A DNA stretch of 46,522 nucleotides from an uncultured Sulfolobales archaeon (GTDB lineage Archaea; Thermoproteota; Thermoprotei_A; Sulfolobales; Desulfurococcaceae): NCBI GenBank assembly GCA_938045475.1, contig CALIML010000012.1:1-46522 (forward strand). Direction: 5' to 3'. The position numbers were made by a program, and so were the translations under genes. The first letter of the stretch is position 1. Every line of letters starts with the position of its first letter. This document shows, piece after piece, positions 16,257 through 23,099 of the stretch. The notes under the pieces are model-generated. The model did no database searches. It was not told the DNA's origin and saw nothing but the letters and a program-made list of their open reading frames with translations.

Positions 16257-17016
16257 ATTAAGGGCATCAATCATAGCTATAGGCACAGAGCTCACGAAGG
16301 GCTTAGTTCAGGATGTGAATACATACCAACTCGCTAAGGAGCTCGCATGCATTGGAGTGGAAGTCGGCAGAATCATCATAGTACCCGATGATAGACGGGA
16401 AATAGAGTGGGCTTTAAAGAAGTGCCTTGAATTAAGCAATGTAGTCATTACAACGGGGGGCTTGGGTTTTACAGAAGATGATGTAACAATTGAGGCAGTT
16501 GCTTCAACACTAGGGCTGCCCCTAAGGCTCAATAATGAAGCGCTTGAAATGATTAAGTCTAGAACTAGCGGAGAGGTTAAATGGGAAGTTAAGGCTGCAT
16601 ACCTCCCAATGGGCTCTAGGCCCCTATACAATAGAGCGGGCATTTCACCAGGTGCTTATGTGAAAACTGATGGCAAGCACTTGTTCCTCCTACCTGGAGT
16701 ACCAGTTGAAGCTATGGCGATATTTCAAGATCACGTTAAGCCTTTTTTAGAAGCCTTGTTAAGACAGCGTGTAAGTAGAGCAACTATAGTCGTTGAAACA
16801 ATGCATGAAGTTGAAGCAGAAGTAGATGAAAAAATACGCCAAATCAAATCGAAACATCCATCAGCTTACTTTAAGACACATGCCTTTAAACCAGTTAAGT
16901 TAATCGTCAATGTCACTGCTGATAAGAAGGATTTAGAAAGGCTAGTAAACGAGATCTTGAATGACTTAAAGCTAGTTATAAATATCAGAGATGTGAAGGT
17001 TGAAGTAAGTCTTTAA
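16234..17016 (+). CDS. CinA N-terminal-like (MoaB/MocF fold) nucleotide pyrophosphatase
   Basis: 260 residues as listed (GTG start, 23-bp overlap with nadM); TTG at 16246 is an alternative start. The molybdopterin-binding-like fold is clear: SIIAIGTELTKGLVQDVNTY, then VVITTGGLGFTEDDVTIEAV and HLFLLPGVPVEAMAIF. It corresponds to the N-terminal COG1058 domain of bacterial CinA, which hydrolyses ADP-ribose and NAD-like dinucleotides; the C-terminal NMN deamidase domain is absent, as is usual in archaea. Overlap with nadM supports a role in pyridine-nucleotide recycling. Molybdopterin handling is the alternative. Confidence 0.85.
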   Translation: MARGLTSKLRASIIAIGTELTKGLVQDVNTYQLAKELACIGVEVGRIIIVPDDRREIEWALKKCLELSNVVITTGGLGFTEDDVTIEAVASTLGLPLRLNNEALEMIKSRTSGEVKWEVKAAYLPMGSRPLYNRAGISPGAYVKTDGKHLFLLPGVPVEAMAIFQDHVKPFLEALLRQRVSRATIVVETMHEVEAEVDEKIRQIKSKHPSAYFKTHAFKPVKLIVNVTADKKDLERLVNEILNDLKLVINIRDVKVEVSL

Positions 17017-17029
17017 TAACCGTTCCCGT

Positions 17030-17083
17030 GGCGTAAACTTCCATACGCTAGTTCCTCCCCCTTCTTTTCATGAGGGAGCTTTC
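17030..17083 (-). repeat. hairpin-rich dispersed repeat, copy B (probable TnpB right-end relic)
   Basis: Starts 13 bp after the CinA-like stop. It matches positions 3150-3203: GGCGTA...CTTCCATACGC (stem GCGTA/TACGC), then TAGTTC, a CTCCC...GGGAG hairpin and GCTTTCGGGG. On the minus strand it reads ESSLMKRRGRN then a stop, then RMEVYA, parallel to copy A. Differences between copies within the first stem keep pairing. No TnpB core or transposase is adjacent, so this is a solo end or an orphan guide-RNA scaffold. The assignment to IS607/IS605 is inference. Confidence 0.45.
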
Positions 17084-17170
17084 GGGGTGAAGCCAGTGAA
17101 TAGAGTAATTTATTCAGAGATATTTAAAACATCGAAAAGTGTCATCAACCTATAGTGGGCTCTATATAGA

Positions 17171-17184
17171 AAATATTTATAAGG
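17171..17184 (+). promoter_or_regulatory. TATA box for the tRNA 3'-half transcript
   Basis: AAATATTTATAAGG places a TATA element about 25-30 nt upstream of GGGACGGCGG at 17207, the normal archaeal distance to a transcription start. It is one of the best TATA matches in the intergenic DNA here and points at the tRNA fragment rather than at the KH gene, which has its own A/T-rich box (TTTAATATACC) near 17315. Confidence 0.5.
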
Positions 17185-17206
17185 CTTCATAAAGTATCTC
17201 CCTTCA

Positions 17207-17267
17207 GGGACGGCGGTAAGGCGCGCGTAGAGAGCCCGTGACCCGGGTTCAAATCCCGGCGGCGGCG
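17207..17267 (+). tRNA. isolated tRNA 3' half (probably split tRNA-Glu)
   Basis: Positions 17234-17267 form the 3' part of a tRNA: anticodon-stem 3' strand GCCCG (17234-17238), a 4-nt variable loop TGAC, T arm CCGGG-TTCAAAT-CCCGG (17243-17259), acceptor 3' strand CGGCGGC (17260-17266) and discriminator G at 17267. No CCA is encoded. The 5' half (expected to begin GCCGCCG) is absent upstream and downstream, so it is neither a normal intron-containing nor a permuted gene. It is preceded by a GC-rich leader (GGGACGGCGGTAAGGCGCGC, 17207-17226) and a TATA box. The 4-nt variable loop and GCCGCCG acceptor suit tRNA-Glu. Split-tRNA half is my favoured reading; an attachment-site remnant is the alternative. 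Confidence 0.65.
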
Positions 17268-17370
17268 CTCTCTACACTTAAGGTTTCACTAGCAAGTTTC
17301 TTTAGAAAACAACATTTAATATACCGAATGCGTATTTTGAAAGCTCAAGGATGTTGAGTGGTTAGAGGGA

Positions 17371-17868
17371 TTGAAGTATCCCTTAGACAAGATCTGTATA
17401 AAGAGCGGCATGCTGTGTCCCAGATGCCAGAGAATTGTTGATAGTGGAGTCGTAAAGGACTTCGAAATCCCCATAATGAGGCGGTTAATGGATTTAGAAG
17501 ACTCAGTTAAGGAACTTAAGAAAGCAATCTATAGAAAGGCTGCTAAAAGCGGTAAACATGTAGTAATTGTAGTAGAAGGTGTAGGGAGCTACGCGGCCTT
17601 AGAGAAAGTTAGTAAGAAGTTGAGTGAAGAGACGGGTTTATTCATTAAGTTAGTTGAGCAGAGCACCGATAGGAGAAAAATCATAGAGCAAGTAATTTCG
17701 CCAATTACATTAGCGGCAGTAAACTCCGTCTGGCTGCCTGATGGAAGTGAAATAGTGGTTGCTGTAGTCCCTAAGAAAGAGCAAAGATTTCTTGGCGAAA
17801 AAGCGAGGGACTATGAAGCTATACTTTCAAGTATACTTGATACACCAACTAGGATTAGATACGCATAA
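17371..17868 (+). CDS. NusA-like KH-domain RNA-binding protein with zinc motif
   Basis: 165 residues, TTG start behind AGAGGGA. The N-terminus has CIKSGMLCPRCQ (C9, C15, C18), a partial zinc knuckle, followed by DSGVV and a helix, then KH-like segments: KSGKHVVIVVEGVGSYAALE and SPITLAAVNSVWLPDGSEIV with an LGEKARDYEAI helix. This matches the archaeal 'transcription elongation factor NusA-like' family, which differs from the main NusA. RNA binding is expected; the target is not known. It stands alone. Confidence 0.8.
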   Translation: MKYPLDKICIKSGMLCPRCQRIVDSGVVKDFEIPIMRRLMDLEDSVKELKKAIYRKAAKSGKHVVIVVEGVGSYAALEKVSKKLSEETGLFIKLVEQSTDRRKIIEQVISPITLAAVNSVWLPDGSEIVVAVVPKKEQRFLGEKARDYEAILSSILDTPTRIRYA

Positions 17869-17892
17869 ATACGTTGAAGCTAGCCATTAGAG

Positions 17893-18588
17893 TTAGAGGT
17901 ATTTTAGGAAGACCTCTCTAGTAAGTACTTCTAAGCCTCCTTTAACAACTACTCTGCCGCTATTTAAAACCAGCACTTGATCCGCTATGCTTCTTGCAAA
18001 AGCATAATCGTGAGTAGCTATAACGATGGTTTTCCCAAGCACCTTCATATTCTTCAGTAACTTAAGTAATGAAAGCCTGTCTTTAATGCTTAAATCGCCC
18101 GTGGGTTCATCTAATAGCAATATGTCTGGATTATATGTAAGTATGGATGCTAAGGCAACTTTTCTCCTCTCGCTCCCACTTAAAGTAAACGTAGATCTTT
18201 TGAGTAAATGGCTTACTCCAAGCATCTTAGATACATCCATAACTATGCTCTTGACTTTAGCTTCATCGCTGACTAGCTGTCTTAAAGCATAAGCGAGCTC
18301 ATCGTAAACTGTTGGATTAAAGAACATGTCATCCGGGTCCTGGAATAACACGCCTATTCTCCTTCTAACCCCTGGGAGAAGACTGCATAAGGAAGCTCCA
18401 TCGAGCAGCACTTCTCCACTAACTGGGCTCAGTATACATGACGCAACTAATAGCAGTGTTGTTTTACCTGATCCCCCTGGGCCCATAACGCATGTTACTT
18501 CCCCCTCACTAAATACAGCACTTACATTGCTGAGTGCAACAACGTTATTTGGATAAACGTAGCTTACGTCTCGTAGTTCTAAAACCAT
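17893..18588 (-). CDS. cbiO: energy-coupling factor ABC ATPase, nickel/cobalt type (CbiO/NikO)
   Basis: 231 residues from ATG at 18588, which overlaps the end of cbiQ by 10 bp (an upstream in-frame ATG at 18618 would add 10 residues not seen in the family). Walker A GPGGSGKTTLL, Q-loop VLFQDPDDMFFNPTVYDELA (the ECF-type DP...P.V.DE pattern), signature LSGSERRKVALA (S-G-G is S-G-S here), Walker B ILLLDEPTGDL and switch histidine ATHDYAFA are all present. It powers metal uptake with CbiM, the CbiN-like protein and CbiQ. The four genes form one operon reading leftward. Confidence 0.92.
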   Translation of the reverse strand: MVLELRDVSYVYPNNVVALSNVSAVFSEGEVTCVMGPGGSGKTTLLLVASCILSPVSGEVLLDGASLCSLLPGVRRRIGVLFQDPDDMFFNPTVYDELAYALRQLVSDEAKVKSIVMDVSKMLGVSHLLKRSTFTLSGSERRKVALASILTYNPDILLLDEPTGDLSIKDRLSLLKLLKNMKVLGKTIVIATHDYAFARSIADQVLVLNSGRVVVKGGLEVLTREVFLKYL

Positions 18589-19337
18589 TTCTTTACACCG
18601 AAGAATATGTAAAGACATGCCTCTAAAAATGTTGTAAGCACTAGCGTTAGAGTAGCCTTATAACTCGCCTTAACAACATGCGTAGTTAAAGGCCTTTCAC
18701 TAAGACCTCTAGCCTTTAAAGCTATGGATAGCTTGTTCCCTCTTTCTATGCTTCTCGCAACTACTTCCCCAATTACATTAAATAAATCACTCAACTTACT
18801 CCCACCCATGTTTCTTGACTCACGGGCCATCAACAGCCTTAATATATCCCTAGTCATTAATGGAGCGAACTTATTGAAGAAGTACGCTGATTCCACTAAA
18901 GGTTTTGGAGCCCTTAACTTCACTAATCCAGATACGACTCCGCTCCAGCCAACAACGTTCATCAGCGAGATGAGCCTGAGCATGGCGGCCGTTATTCTAG
19001 CTATAAGGGCAGAGAAGTTCGCTAAGCCCGTTAAATCCCCTGTAATTAATTGAACTATGTATGGAGAGCCCAAGATGAATGCGAACGCCAGAGCTATTTT
19101 TATCAAGCCAGCGGACTCCCTTAAATCCCCCCCACTCATCAATACAATCATTATTGAAACAGCTGCACTCAATGTAATGAACGTAAAGCTACTTGAAGTG
19201 GAGACTAAAGCTATGCTGATGAAAGAAGCTGCAATTGCTATTGCTGGATCAGCCTTTACATCTACGCGCTCGAAAAAGCTCAGCGACTTAATTGATCTAT
19301 CCAAGAACTCCCCTATAGTCCTTGATAAACTAATCAA
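18579..19337 (-). CDS. cbiQ: energy-coupling factor transmembrane protein CbiQ/NikQ
   Basis: 252 residues starting at TTG 19337, where TTGA overlaps the TGA stop of the cbiN-like gene and a purine-rich GGGGAAGAAAAGGA precedes it. The open frame could run to 19478, but that part lies wholly inside the upstream gene. The start ISLSRTIGEFLDRSIKSLSF is typical. Membrane helices lie at about 33-75, 85-110 and 225-248. The two coupling helices with Ala-Arg-Gly signatures are visible: LMARESRNMG and IALKARGLSERPL, which touch the ATPase. Confidence 0.88.
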   Translation of the reverse strand: MISLSRTIGEFLDRSIKSLSFFERVDVKADPAIAIAASFISIALVSTSSSFTFITLSAAVSIMIVLMSGGDLRESAGLIKIALAFAFILGSPYIVQLITGDLTGLANFSALIARITAAMLRLISLMNVVGWSGVVSGLVKLRAPKPLVESAYFFNKFAPLMTRDILRLLMARESRNMGGSKLSDLFNVIGEVVARSIERGNKLSIALKARGLSERPLTTHVVKASYKATLTLVLTTFLEACLYIFFGVKKWF

Positions 19338-19624
19338 TTCCTTTTCTTCCCCACATATGTTAAAGCCTTGTCTAAAATGAAGATCGTTAAAGCTACTGCC
19401 CCCACTCCAATGAATCCCGATGCAATGTATCCTAGATATGGATCCAGGCCGGGGATCGAGTAGTCCTTCAAGGGCCATTCATCCCTCCACTCCTCTAGGC
19501 CGAGCATTTCAATAGCTATATCCAAGGGCTCGCTGTATCCGACTAAGTCAGCTAAGTATATTCCAAAAAGTGGGCTAACCAGTATTAATGCTACAACTAT
19601 TATAAGCCAGCGCGATGGCTTCAT
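19334..19624 (-). CDS. cbiN: CbiN/PDGLE-like small membrane subunit of the metal importer
   Basis: 96 residues from ATG 19624, with GAGGTG at 19632-19637 as ribosome binding site (a TTG at 19639 would add five codons). It has two membrane helices (about 4-27 and 68-88). The extracytoplasmic loop PLKDYSIPGLDPYLGYIASG resembles the PDGLE family that replaces or is fused to CbiN in many nickel/cobalt importers. It follows cbiM with a small overlap and precedes cbiQ with a TTGA overlap. Confidence 0.8.
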   Translation of the reverse strand: MKPSRWLIIVVALILVSPLFGIYLADLVGYSEPLDIAIEMLGLEEWRDEWPLKDYSIPGLDPYLGYIASGFIGVGAVALTIFILDKALTYVGKKRN

Positions 19625-19628
19625 CACG

Positions 19629-20234
19629 CTACACCTCAATAAGCTGGGGAGCTTTCCTTTTCACATACACTATTGCTGAAGCAGTTATAGCTCCTTCAAC
19701 AACCCCCAGCGCTGCATGCCATAAAGCCATGACTATCAATGGAGCTATAGAGAGGGGGTTTGATAGCCAGAGCTCTATTCCACAAAGAGTTCCAGCTAGA
19801 AAAACGCTTAGCCAGCCCGATGTAAAGCCAGCTATCCAGGCGCTTCTTTTAAGTACTTTATACAACACATAGCCACTGAATACTGCAACTACAGCCATAT
19901 TAATTGCATTCGCCCCAAGGGCCGTCAACCCTCCATCATGGAATACGAGTGCTTGAACTAGGAGGACTGTTAGCATAGCTGTAAAGCCCGCCCAAGGCCC
20001 AAGCATTATACCGCTAAGAGCTCCTCCAACGAAGTGCAGGCTTGTTCCTCCAGGTATAGGCCAATTAATCATTTGAGCTGCGAATACTACTGCAGCTATA
20101 GATGAAGTCTTTCCAGTAAGACTGCTGCTCCAAACCCTAGAGATCTTTGAAAAAGCTGCGTAAGCTACCCCTACTAAAACTGCGTACGTTGATACAACGA
20201 CGTTTATTGAGAGCACTCCATCAGGTATATGCAT
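19629..20234 (-). CDS. cbiM: nickel/cobalt-binding membrane subunit CbiM/NikM
   Basis: 201 residues, ATG start. The N-terminus MHIPDGVLS is the hallmark: the amino group, His2 and further histidines bind Ni2+ or Co2+. The TSLHFVGGALSGIMLGPWAG and ALVFHDGGLTALGANAINMA segments (about 83-105 and 113-135) are conserved core helices with His residues. Six to seven membrane helices are predicted by eye. NikR in the next gene suggests nickel rather than cobalt. A perfect inverted repeat overlaps the promoter and the region just before the start codon. Confidence 0.93.
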   Translation of the reverse strand: MHIPDGVLSINVVVSTYAVLVGVAYAAFSKISRVWSSSLTGKTSSIAAVVFAAQMINWPIPGGTSLHFVGGALSGIMLGPWAGFTAMLTVLLVQALVFHDGGLTALGANAINMAVVAVFSGYVLYKVLKRSAWIAGFTSGWLSVFLAGTLCGIELWLSNPLSIAPLIVMALWHAALGVVEGAITASAIVYVKRKAPQLIEV

Positions 20235-20235
20235 T

Positions 20236-20265
20236 AGTGCACCCTATTTAAAATATTGGTGCACT
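20236..20265 (-). promoter_or_regulatory. candidate NikR operator in the cbiM promoter
   Basis: AGTGCACC (20236-20243), 14 bp, then GGTGCACT (20258-20265): a perfect 8-bp inverted repeat. Its half-site centres are 22 bp apart, two helical turns, the same as in the E. coli NikR site GTATGA-N16-TCATAC. On the cbiM strand a TATA-like TTTATATAGA (about 20267-20276) lies just upstream, so the repeat covers the transcription start and ends one base before the ATG. Binding here would block transcription. The sequence of the half-site differs from bacterial ones, so NikR binding is inference. Confidence 0.65.
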
Positions 20266-20298
20266 TCTATATAAACTTGCTCCAATGATCACTAGGCG

Positions 20299-20706
20299 TT
20301 ATTCCAGAAAAACGGGCCTCGTTAAGAGCACTCCCGTAACTCCATGAAGCTCCCTGTAGAGTTCCTTCACTCTACTGACGTCGCCTCTAACAATTATCGT
20401 CAGCAGGCATCTCTCTTCATCTAAATGCACGTGAATTGATGAAACTATTATATCAGCGTACTTATGCTGCACTCTCGTAATCATTTCATCAGTTCCCTTA
20501 ACACTGTGGTTGTACAGCAATCCTATTGCACCAGCTATCTTTCCACGAACAATCCTCCACTTGTTTTCAACTATAAAGAGCCTTAATGCCTCCTGAAACA
20601 ACTTCGACTTGCTACTTAAGTCCAGCTCCTTTACGAGGTAATCTAAGTCGCTCTCAATTTCCTTAGGCAAGTATATTCCAAACTTTCTCCCAGATCCCGG
20701 TGGCAA
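20299..20706 (-). CDS. nikR: nickel-responsive regulator NikR
   Basis: 135 residues, TTG start. The N-terminal ribbon-helix-helix (RKFGIYLPKEIESDLDYLV, about 7-45) binds DNA. The C-terminal ACT-like domain has all four high-affinity nickel ligands, H81, H92, H94 and C100 (VQHKY, IHVHLDEERC), with spacings 11, 2 and 6 identical to H76, H87, H89 and C95 of E. coli NikR. It lies directly upstream of cbiM on the same strand (64-bp gap containing the cbiM promoter), and should repress the importer when nickel is plentiful. Confidence 0.92.
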   Translation of the reverse strand: MPPGSGRKFGIYLPKEIESDLDYLVKELDLSSKSKLFQEALRLFIVENKWRIVRGKIAGAIGLLYNHSVKGTDEMITRVQHKYADIIVSSIHVHLDEERCLLTIIVRGDVSRVKELYRELHGVTGVLLTRPVFLE

Positions 20707-20802
20707 GGCGGATGCTGCACCTTTAATTAATATGTTGCAAGACCTTAAATAACTTCATAAGTTTATAAAACGCTTTCCCCAAGTACTCTCTAGCATCAAT
20801 GG

Positions 20803-22248
20803 GTGTTGTATTTGTATGGCGCTGTCTACAGGAAGCATGGCTGGAACTTCCTAAGAGACCCCATATACAACTACGTTGAATTCAATAAGATTGTTGAAGA
20901 ACCCGTAATAGATTCAGCGCCTCTGCAGAGGCTTAGATGGATCAGGCAGCTTCAATTAGCTAACATGGTTTATCCAGGAGCTGATCACACGAGGTTTCAG
21001 CACAGCATTGGAGTAATGCACTTAGCTGGAGCATTCTCTCAAACACTTGTAGAAGAATTAGAGGACTGTGGAGACTTAGGGGGCTTTAAAGCTGAAGAAT
21101 TAATTGAAGTAGCTAGAGTTTCAGGCTTACTGCACGACGTGGGGCACGGGCCCTTCGGACACGCTTTTGAGGAAGCCATCTACTGGAGTAAGCAGCATCC
21201 AATAAGAGATCATGAGGAGGCTGGAGCATGCCTCATTAGGCATAGTGAGATATCTGAAGTCCTTGAGAAACAGGGGCTTTTAGACCCCGCTCTTAAAGTC
21301 CTTGGAGAACAAAGGCCCAGTGAAGCTCCTCTAGCACTAATTAGGCTCACTGTCAAGGAGTGGATATACCCAGCTGACGTAATGGACTTCCTGATGAGGG
21401 ACAGTTACTACACTGGAACTCGTGAATATGGGTATGTAGACTATCAGCGCTTAATAAAGTTGAGCCACGCTAATCCAGAGGATCATGCTGAAATATCTCT
21501 TGAGGAAAAAGCTCTTGGAGCATTGATGGGCTACTTGAGGAGTAGGATAAACATGTTTCTACACGTATACATGCATCCAGTGACTACTGTCTATAGCTAT
21601 ACAGTTGGGGAAATAATGAGGATTGTAGATGAGTATACGGGCAAGTATAGTGAAGCTATTAGGAGCCTTTATAAAGGAGATCCAGAGGCGTACATTAAGT
21701 TGAATGACTACACAGTTATAAGTGATGGAGAAAAAGTTTCTGAAGAGCGAGGCGATAAACGCCTTAAAACACTTGTTGAAAGCATAGTGTCGAGAAAGCA
21801 CTTGTGGAAGCTACTCATTGAGGAGAGAATAGGCGTAGGCTCTAAGGAATTGATAGGCGTAACTAGCGCATTAATGATTAGAAATAGCCAGTTACTTAAG
21901 GACTCTATGGAGAAGGAGTTAAGGGAGAAGTTAAGGGACTCAGGTTTTAGCGATAGCGCTGACTTATTCTGGATAAACATGAGTACTTTAAGGCCCCTGC
22001 CGCCGATCCCCAATAGCTATATACAGTTATGTAAGTCAATAGATGGAGGAGTTAGAAATACCCTAAGGGCATTCATACCCGAGCTCCTTGAGAAAGAGGG
22101 AATAAAGCTGACGGTATTAGTGAGAGTATATGCCCCAAGGGACATAGTTAGAGACTTAAATAGATCTAAAGCAGCTTCAAAGATATCGGAAGAAGTAATA
22201 AGTGAACATATATTCCTTGGGGGATTATTTAGTGGAGTAACTATGTAG
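20803..22248 (+). CDS. HD-domain phosphohydrolase (dNTPase/SAMHD1-like)
   Basis: 481 residues, GTG start, TATA box TTTATAAAAC near 20761. HD motif residues are H67 (DHTRFQHSIG), H111-D112 (LLHDVGHGPFGHAFEEA) and a later Asp in the YPADVMDFLMRDSYYTG segment. The N-terminal block with DPIYNYVEF and PLQRLRWIRQL is typical of deoxynucleoside triphosphate triphosphohydrolase-like HD proteins. The C-terminal 250 residues are helical and match the archaeal long version of the family. It probably cleaves dNTPs or another nucleotide. It is a single gene. Confidence 0.88.
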   Translation: MLYLYGAVYRKHGWNFLRDPIYNYVEFNKIVEEPVIDSAPLQRLRWIRQLQLANMVYPGADHTRFQHSIGVMHLAGAFSQTLVEELEDCGDLGGFKAEELIEVARVSGLLHDVGHGPFGHAFEEAIYWSKQHPIRDHEEAGACLIRHSEISEVLEKQGLLDPALKVLGEQRPSEAPLALIRLTVKEWIYPADVMDFLMRDSYYTGTREYGYVDYQRLIKLSHANPEDHAEISLEEKALGALMGYLRSRINMFLHVYMHPVTTVYSYTVGEIMRIVDEYTGKYSEAIRSLYKGDPEAYIKLNDYTVISDGEKVSEERGDKRLKTLVESIVSRKHLWKLLIEERIGVGSKELIGVTSALMIRNSQLLKDSMEKELREKLRDSGFSDSADLFWINMSTLRPLPPIPNSYIQLCKSIDGGVRNTLRAFIPELLEKEGIKLTVLVRVYAPRDIVRDLNRSKAASKISEEVISEHIFLGGLFSGVTM

Positions 22249-22304
22249 TAATAGGAGCTCTGTGTTAAGGCCGTGCCTTATACAACGATAAGTAGATGTC
22301 TGTA

Positions 22305-22505
22305 AGCATCTCTACAATTGAGTGTGACTGATAACCCTCTATGCAGTTTTGCATGCGAGGTATCTGCAGATGGAGGCCAAGTGCATCGGGCTCAACTTGG
22401 CCCCACTCCCAGCTAGTGGGGCAAGGATCCCGCGTGCAGGGCCAACACCGCTAACAGAGATAAGTTAGATATAGCTAAGCACCGTTAGCGGGGAAACACT
22501 CCCCA
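22305..22505 (+). ncRNA. candidate structured small RNA, family member X
   Basis: The 341-bp gap 22249-22589 holds no gene but is rich in perfect stems. A TATA-like TTATA (22278-22282) with CAACGATA beside it precedes GATAACC (22330-22336), which pairs with GGTATC (22359-22364) around an ATGCA/TGCAT hairpin. Next come GGAG (22372) with CTCC (22406), enclosing GGCCAAGT/ACTTGGCC (22375-22382 with 22395-22402); CCCCACT/AGTGGGG; GGGGCAA; and a stem CCGCTAAC/GTTAGCGG (22448-22455 with 22484-22491) followed by GGGGAAA. The same blocks occur in order at 9080-9205 on the other strand. It is not recognisable as SRP RNA or RNase P RNA. The adenosine-kinase gene begins 85 bp later. Confidence 0.5.
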
Positions 22506-22589
22506 ACTCTATACAGCTTCACGCCTTTATGAACTAGAGTTTGTGAATAGGAGTTAAGAGTTCTTTAAAAACCCTCTGTCTATAGAAGT

Positions 22590-23099
22590 ATGTTTAGGTG
22601 GGGGAAATTGTCGTTAAAGAAGCTTGAAGTAGTCCAAATTCCTATACCTCAAGGATCTAACGTAATTATTGGAAGGACGCATTTTATAAAAAGTGTTGAA
22701 GACATTTATGAAGCCCTCGTAAACAGCGTTCCTGGAATAAAGTTCGGCCTAGCTTTCCTAGAAGCTAGTGGTAAGAGGCTTGTCAGATATGAGGGAAACG
22801 ATGAAGAACTCGTTAAAATAGCTATTGACTCAGCCTTAAAAATAGGTGGAGGCCATTACTTCACTCTATACATAAGGAACGCGTACCCGATAAATGTCTT
22901 GAATTCATTGAAACAAGTGCCTGAAGTAGTTAATTTAATTGTAGCAACAGCTAACCCAGTTGAACTAGTGGTAGCTGAAACAGATCAGGGGAGGGCAATC
23001 CTAGGGGCGGTGGATGGATATCCCCCTCTAGGTGTAGAGAGCGCTGATGATAGGGGGGAGAGGTGGGAGTTCCTTAGGAGGATAGGGTATAAGAAGTGA
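22590..23099 (+). CDS. adenosine-specific kinase (COG1839/DUF355)
   Basis: 169 residues from ATG 22590; TTG at 22608 with GGTGGGG just upstream would give the family-typical start a few residues before [16 protein letters not shown]-like CTTTAAAAA near 22563 would allow a leaderless message at 22590. Conserved blocks: [59 protein letters not shown] and [20 protein letters not shown]. The Pyrobaculum homologue was characterised as an adenosine-specific kinase. The 3' end overlaps the convergent glycosyltransferase gene by 26 bp. Confidence 0.9.
   Translation: MFRWGKLSLKKLEVVQIPIPQGSNVIIGRTHFIKSVEDIYEALVNSVPGIKFGLAFLEASGKRLVRYEGNDEELVKIAIDSALKIGGGHYFTLYIRNAYPINVLNSLKQVPEVVNLIVATANPVELVVAETDQGRAILGAVDGYPPLGVESADDRGERWEFLRRIGYKK

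Noticed and set aside
17016-17370. Intron-containing or permuted tRNA
   Set aside because: No GCCGCCG-type 5' half occurs before or after the 3' half within the gap.
22249-22589. RNase P RNA or SRP RNA as identity of element X
   Set aside because: The conserved core sequences of these RNAs are not present and the element occurs twice in the window.
22305-22589. Riboswitch for the adenosine-specific kinase gene
   Set aside because: Copy Y has no downstream gene in its direction, so a leader role cannot explain the family.
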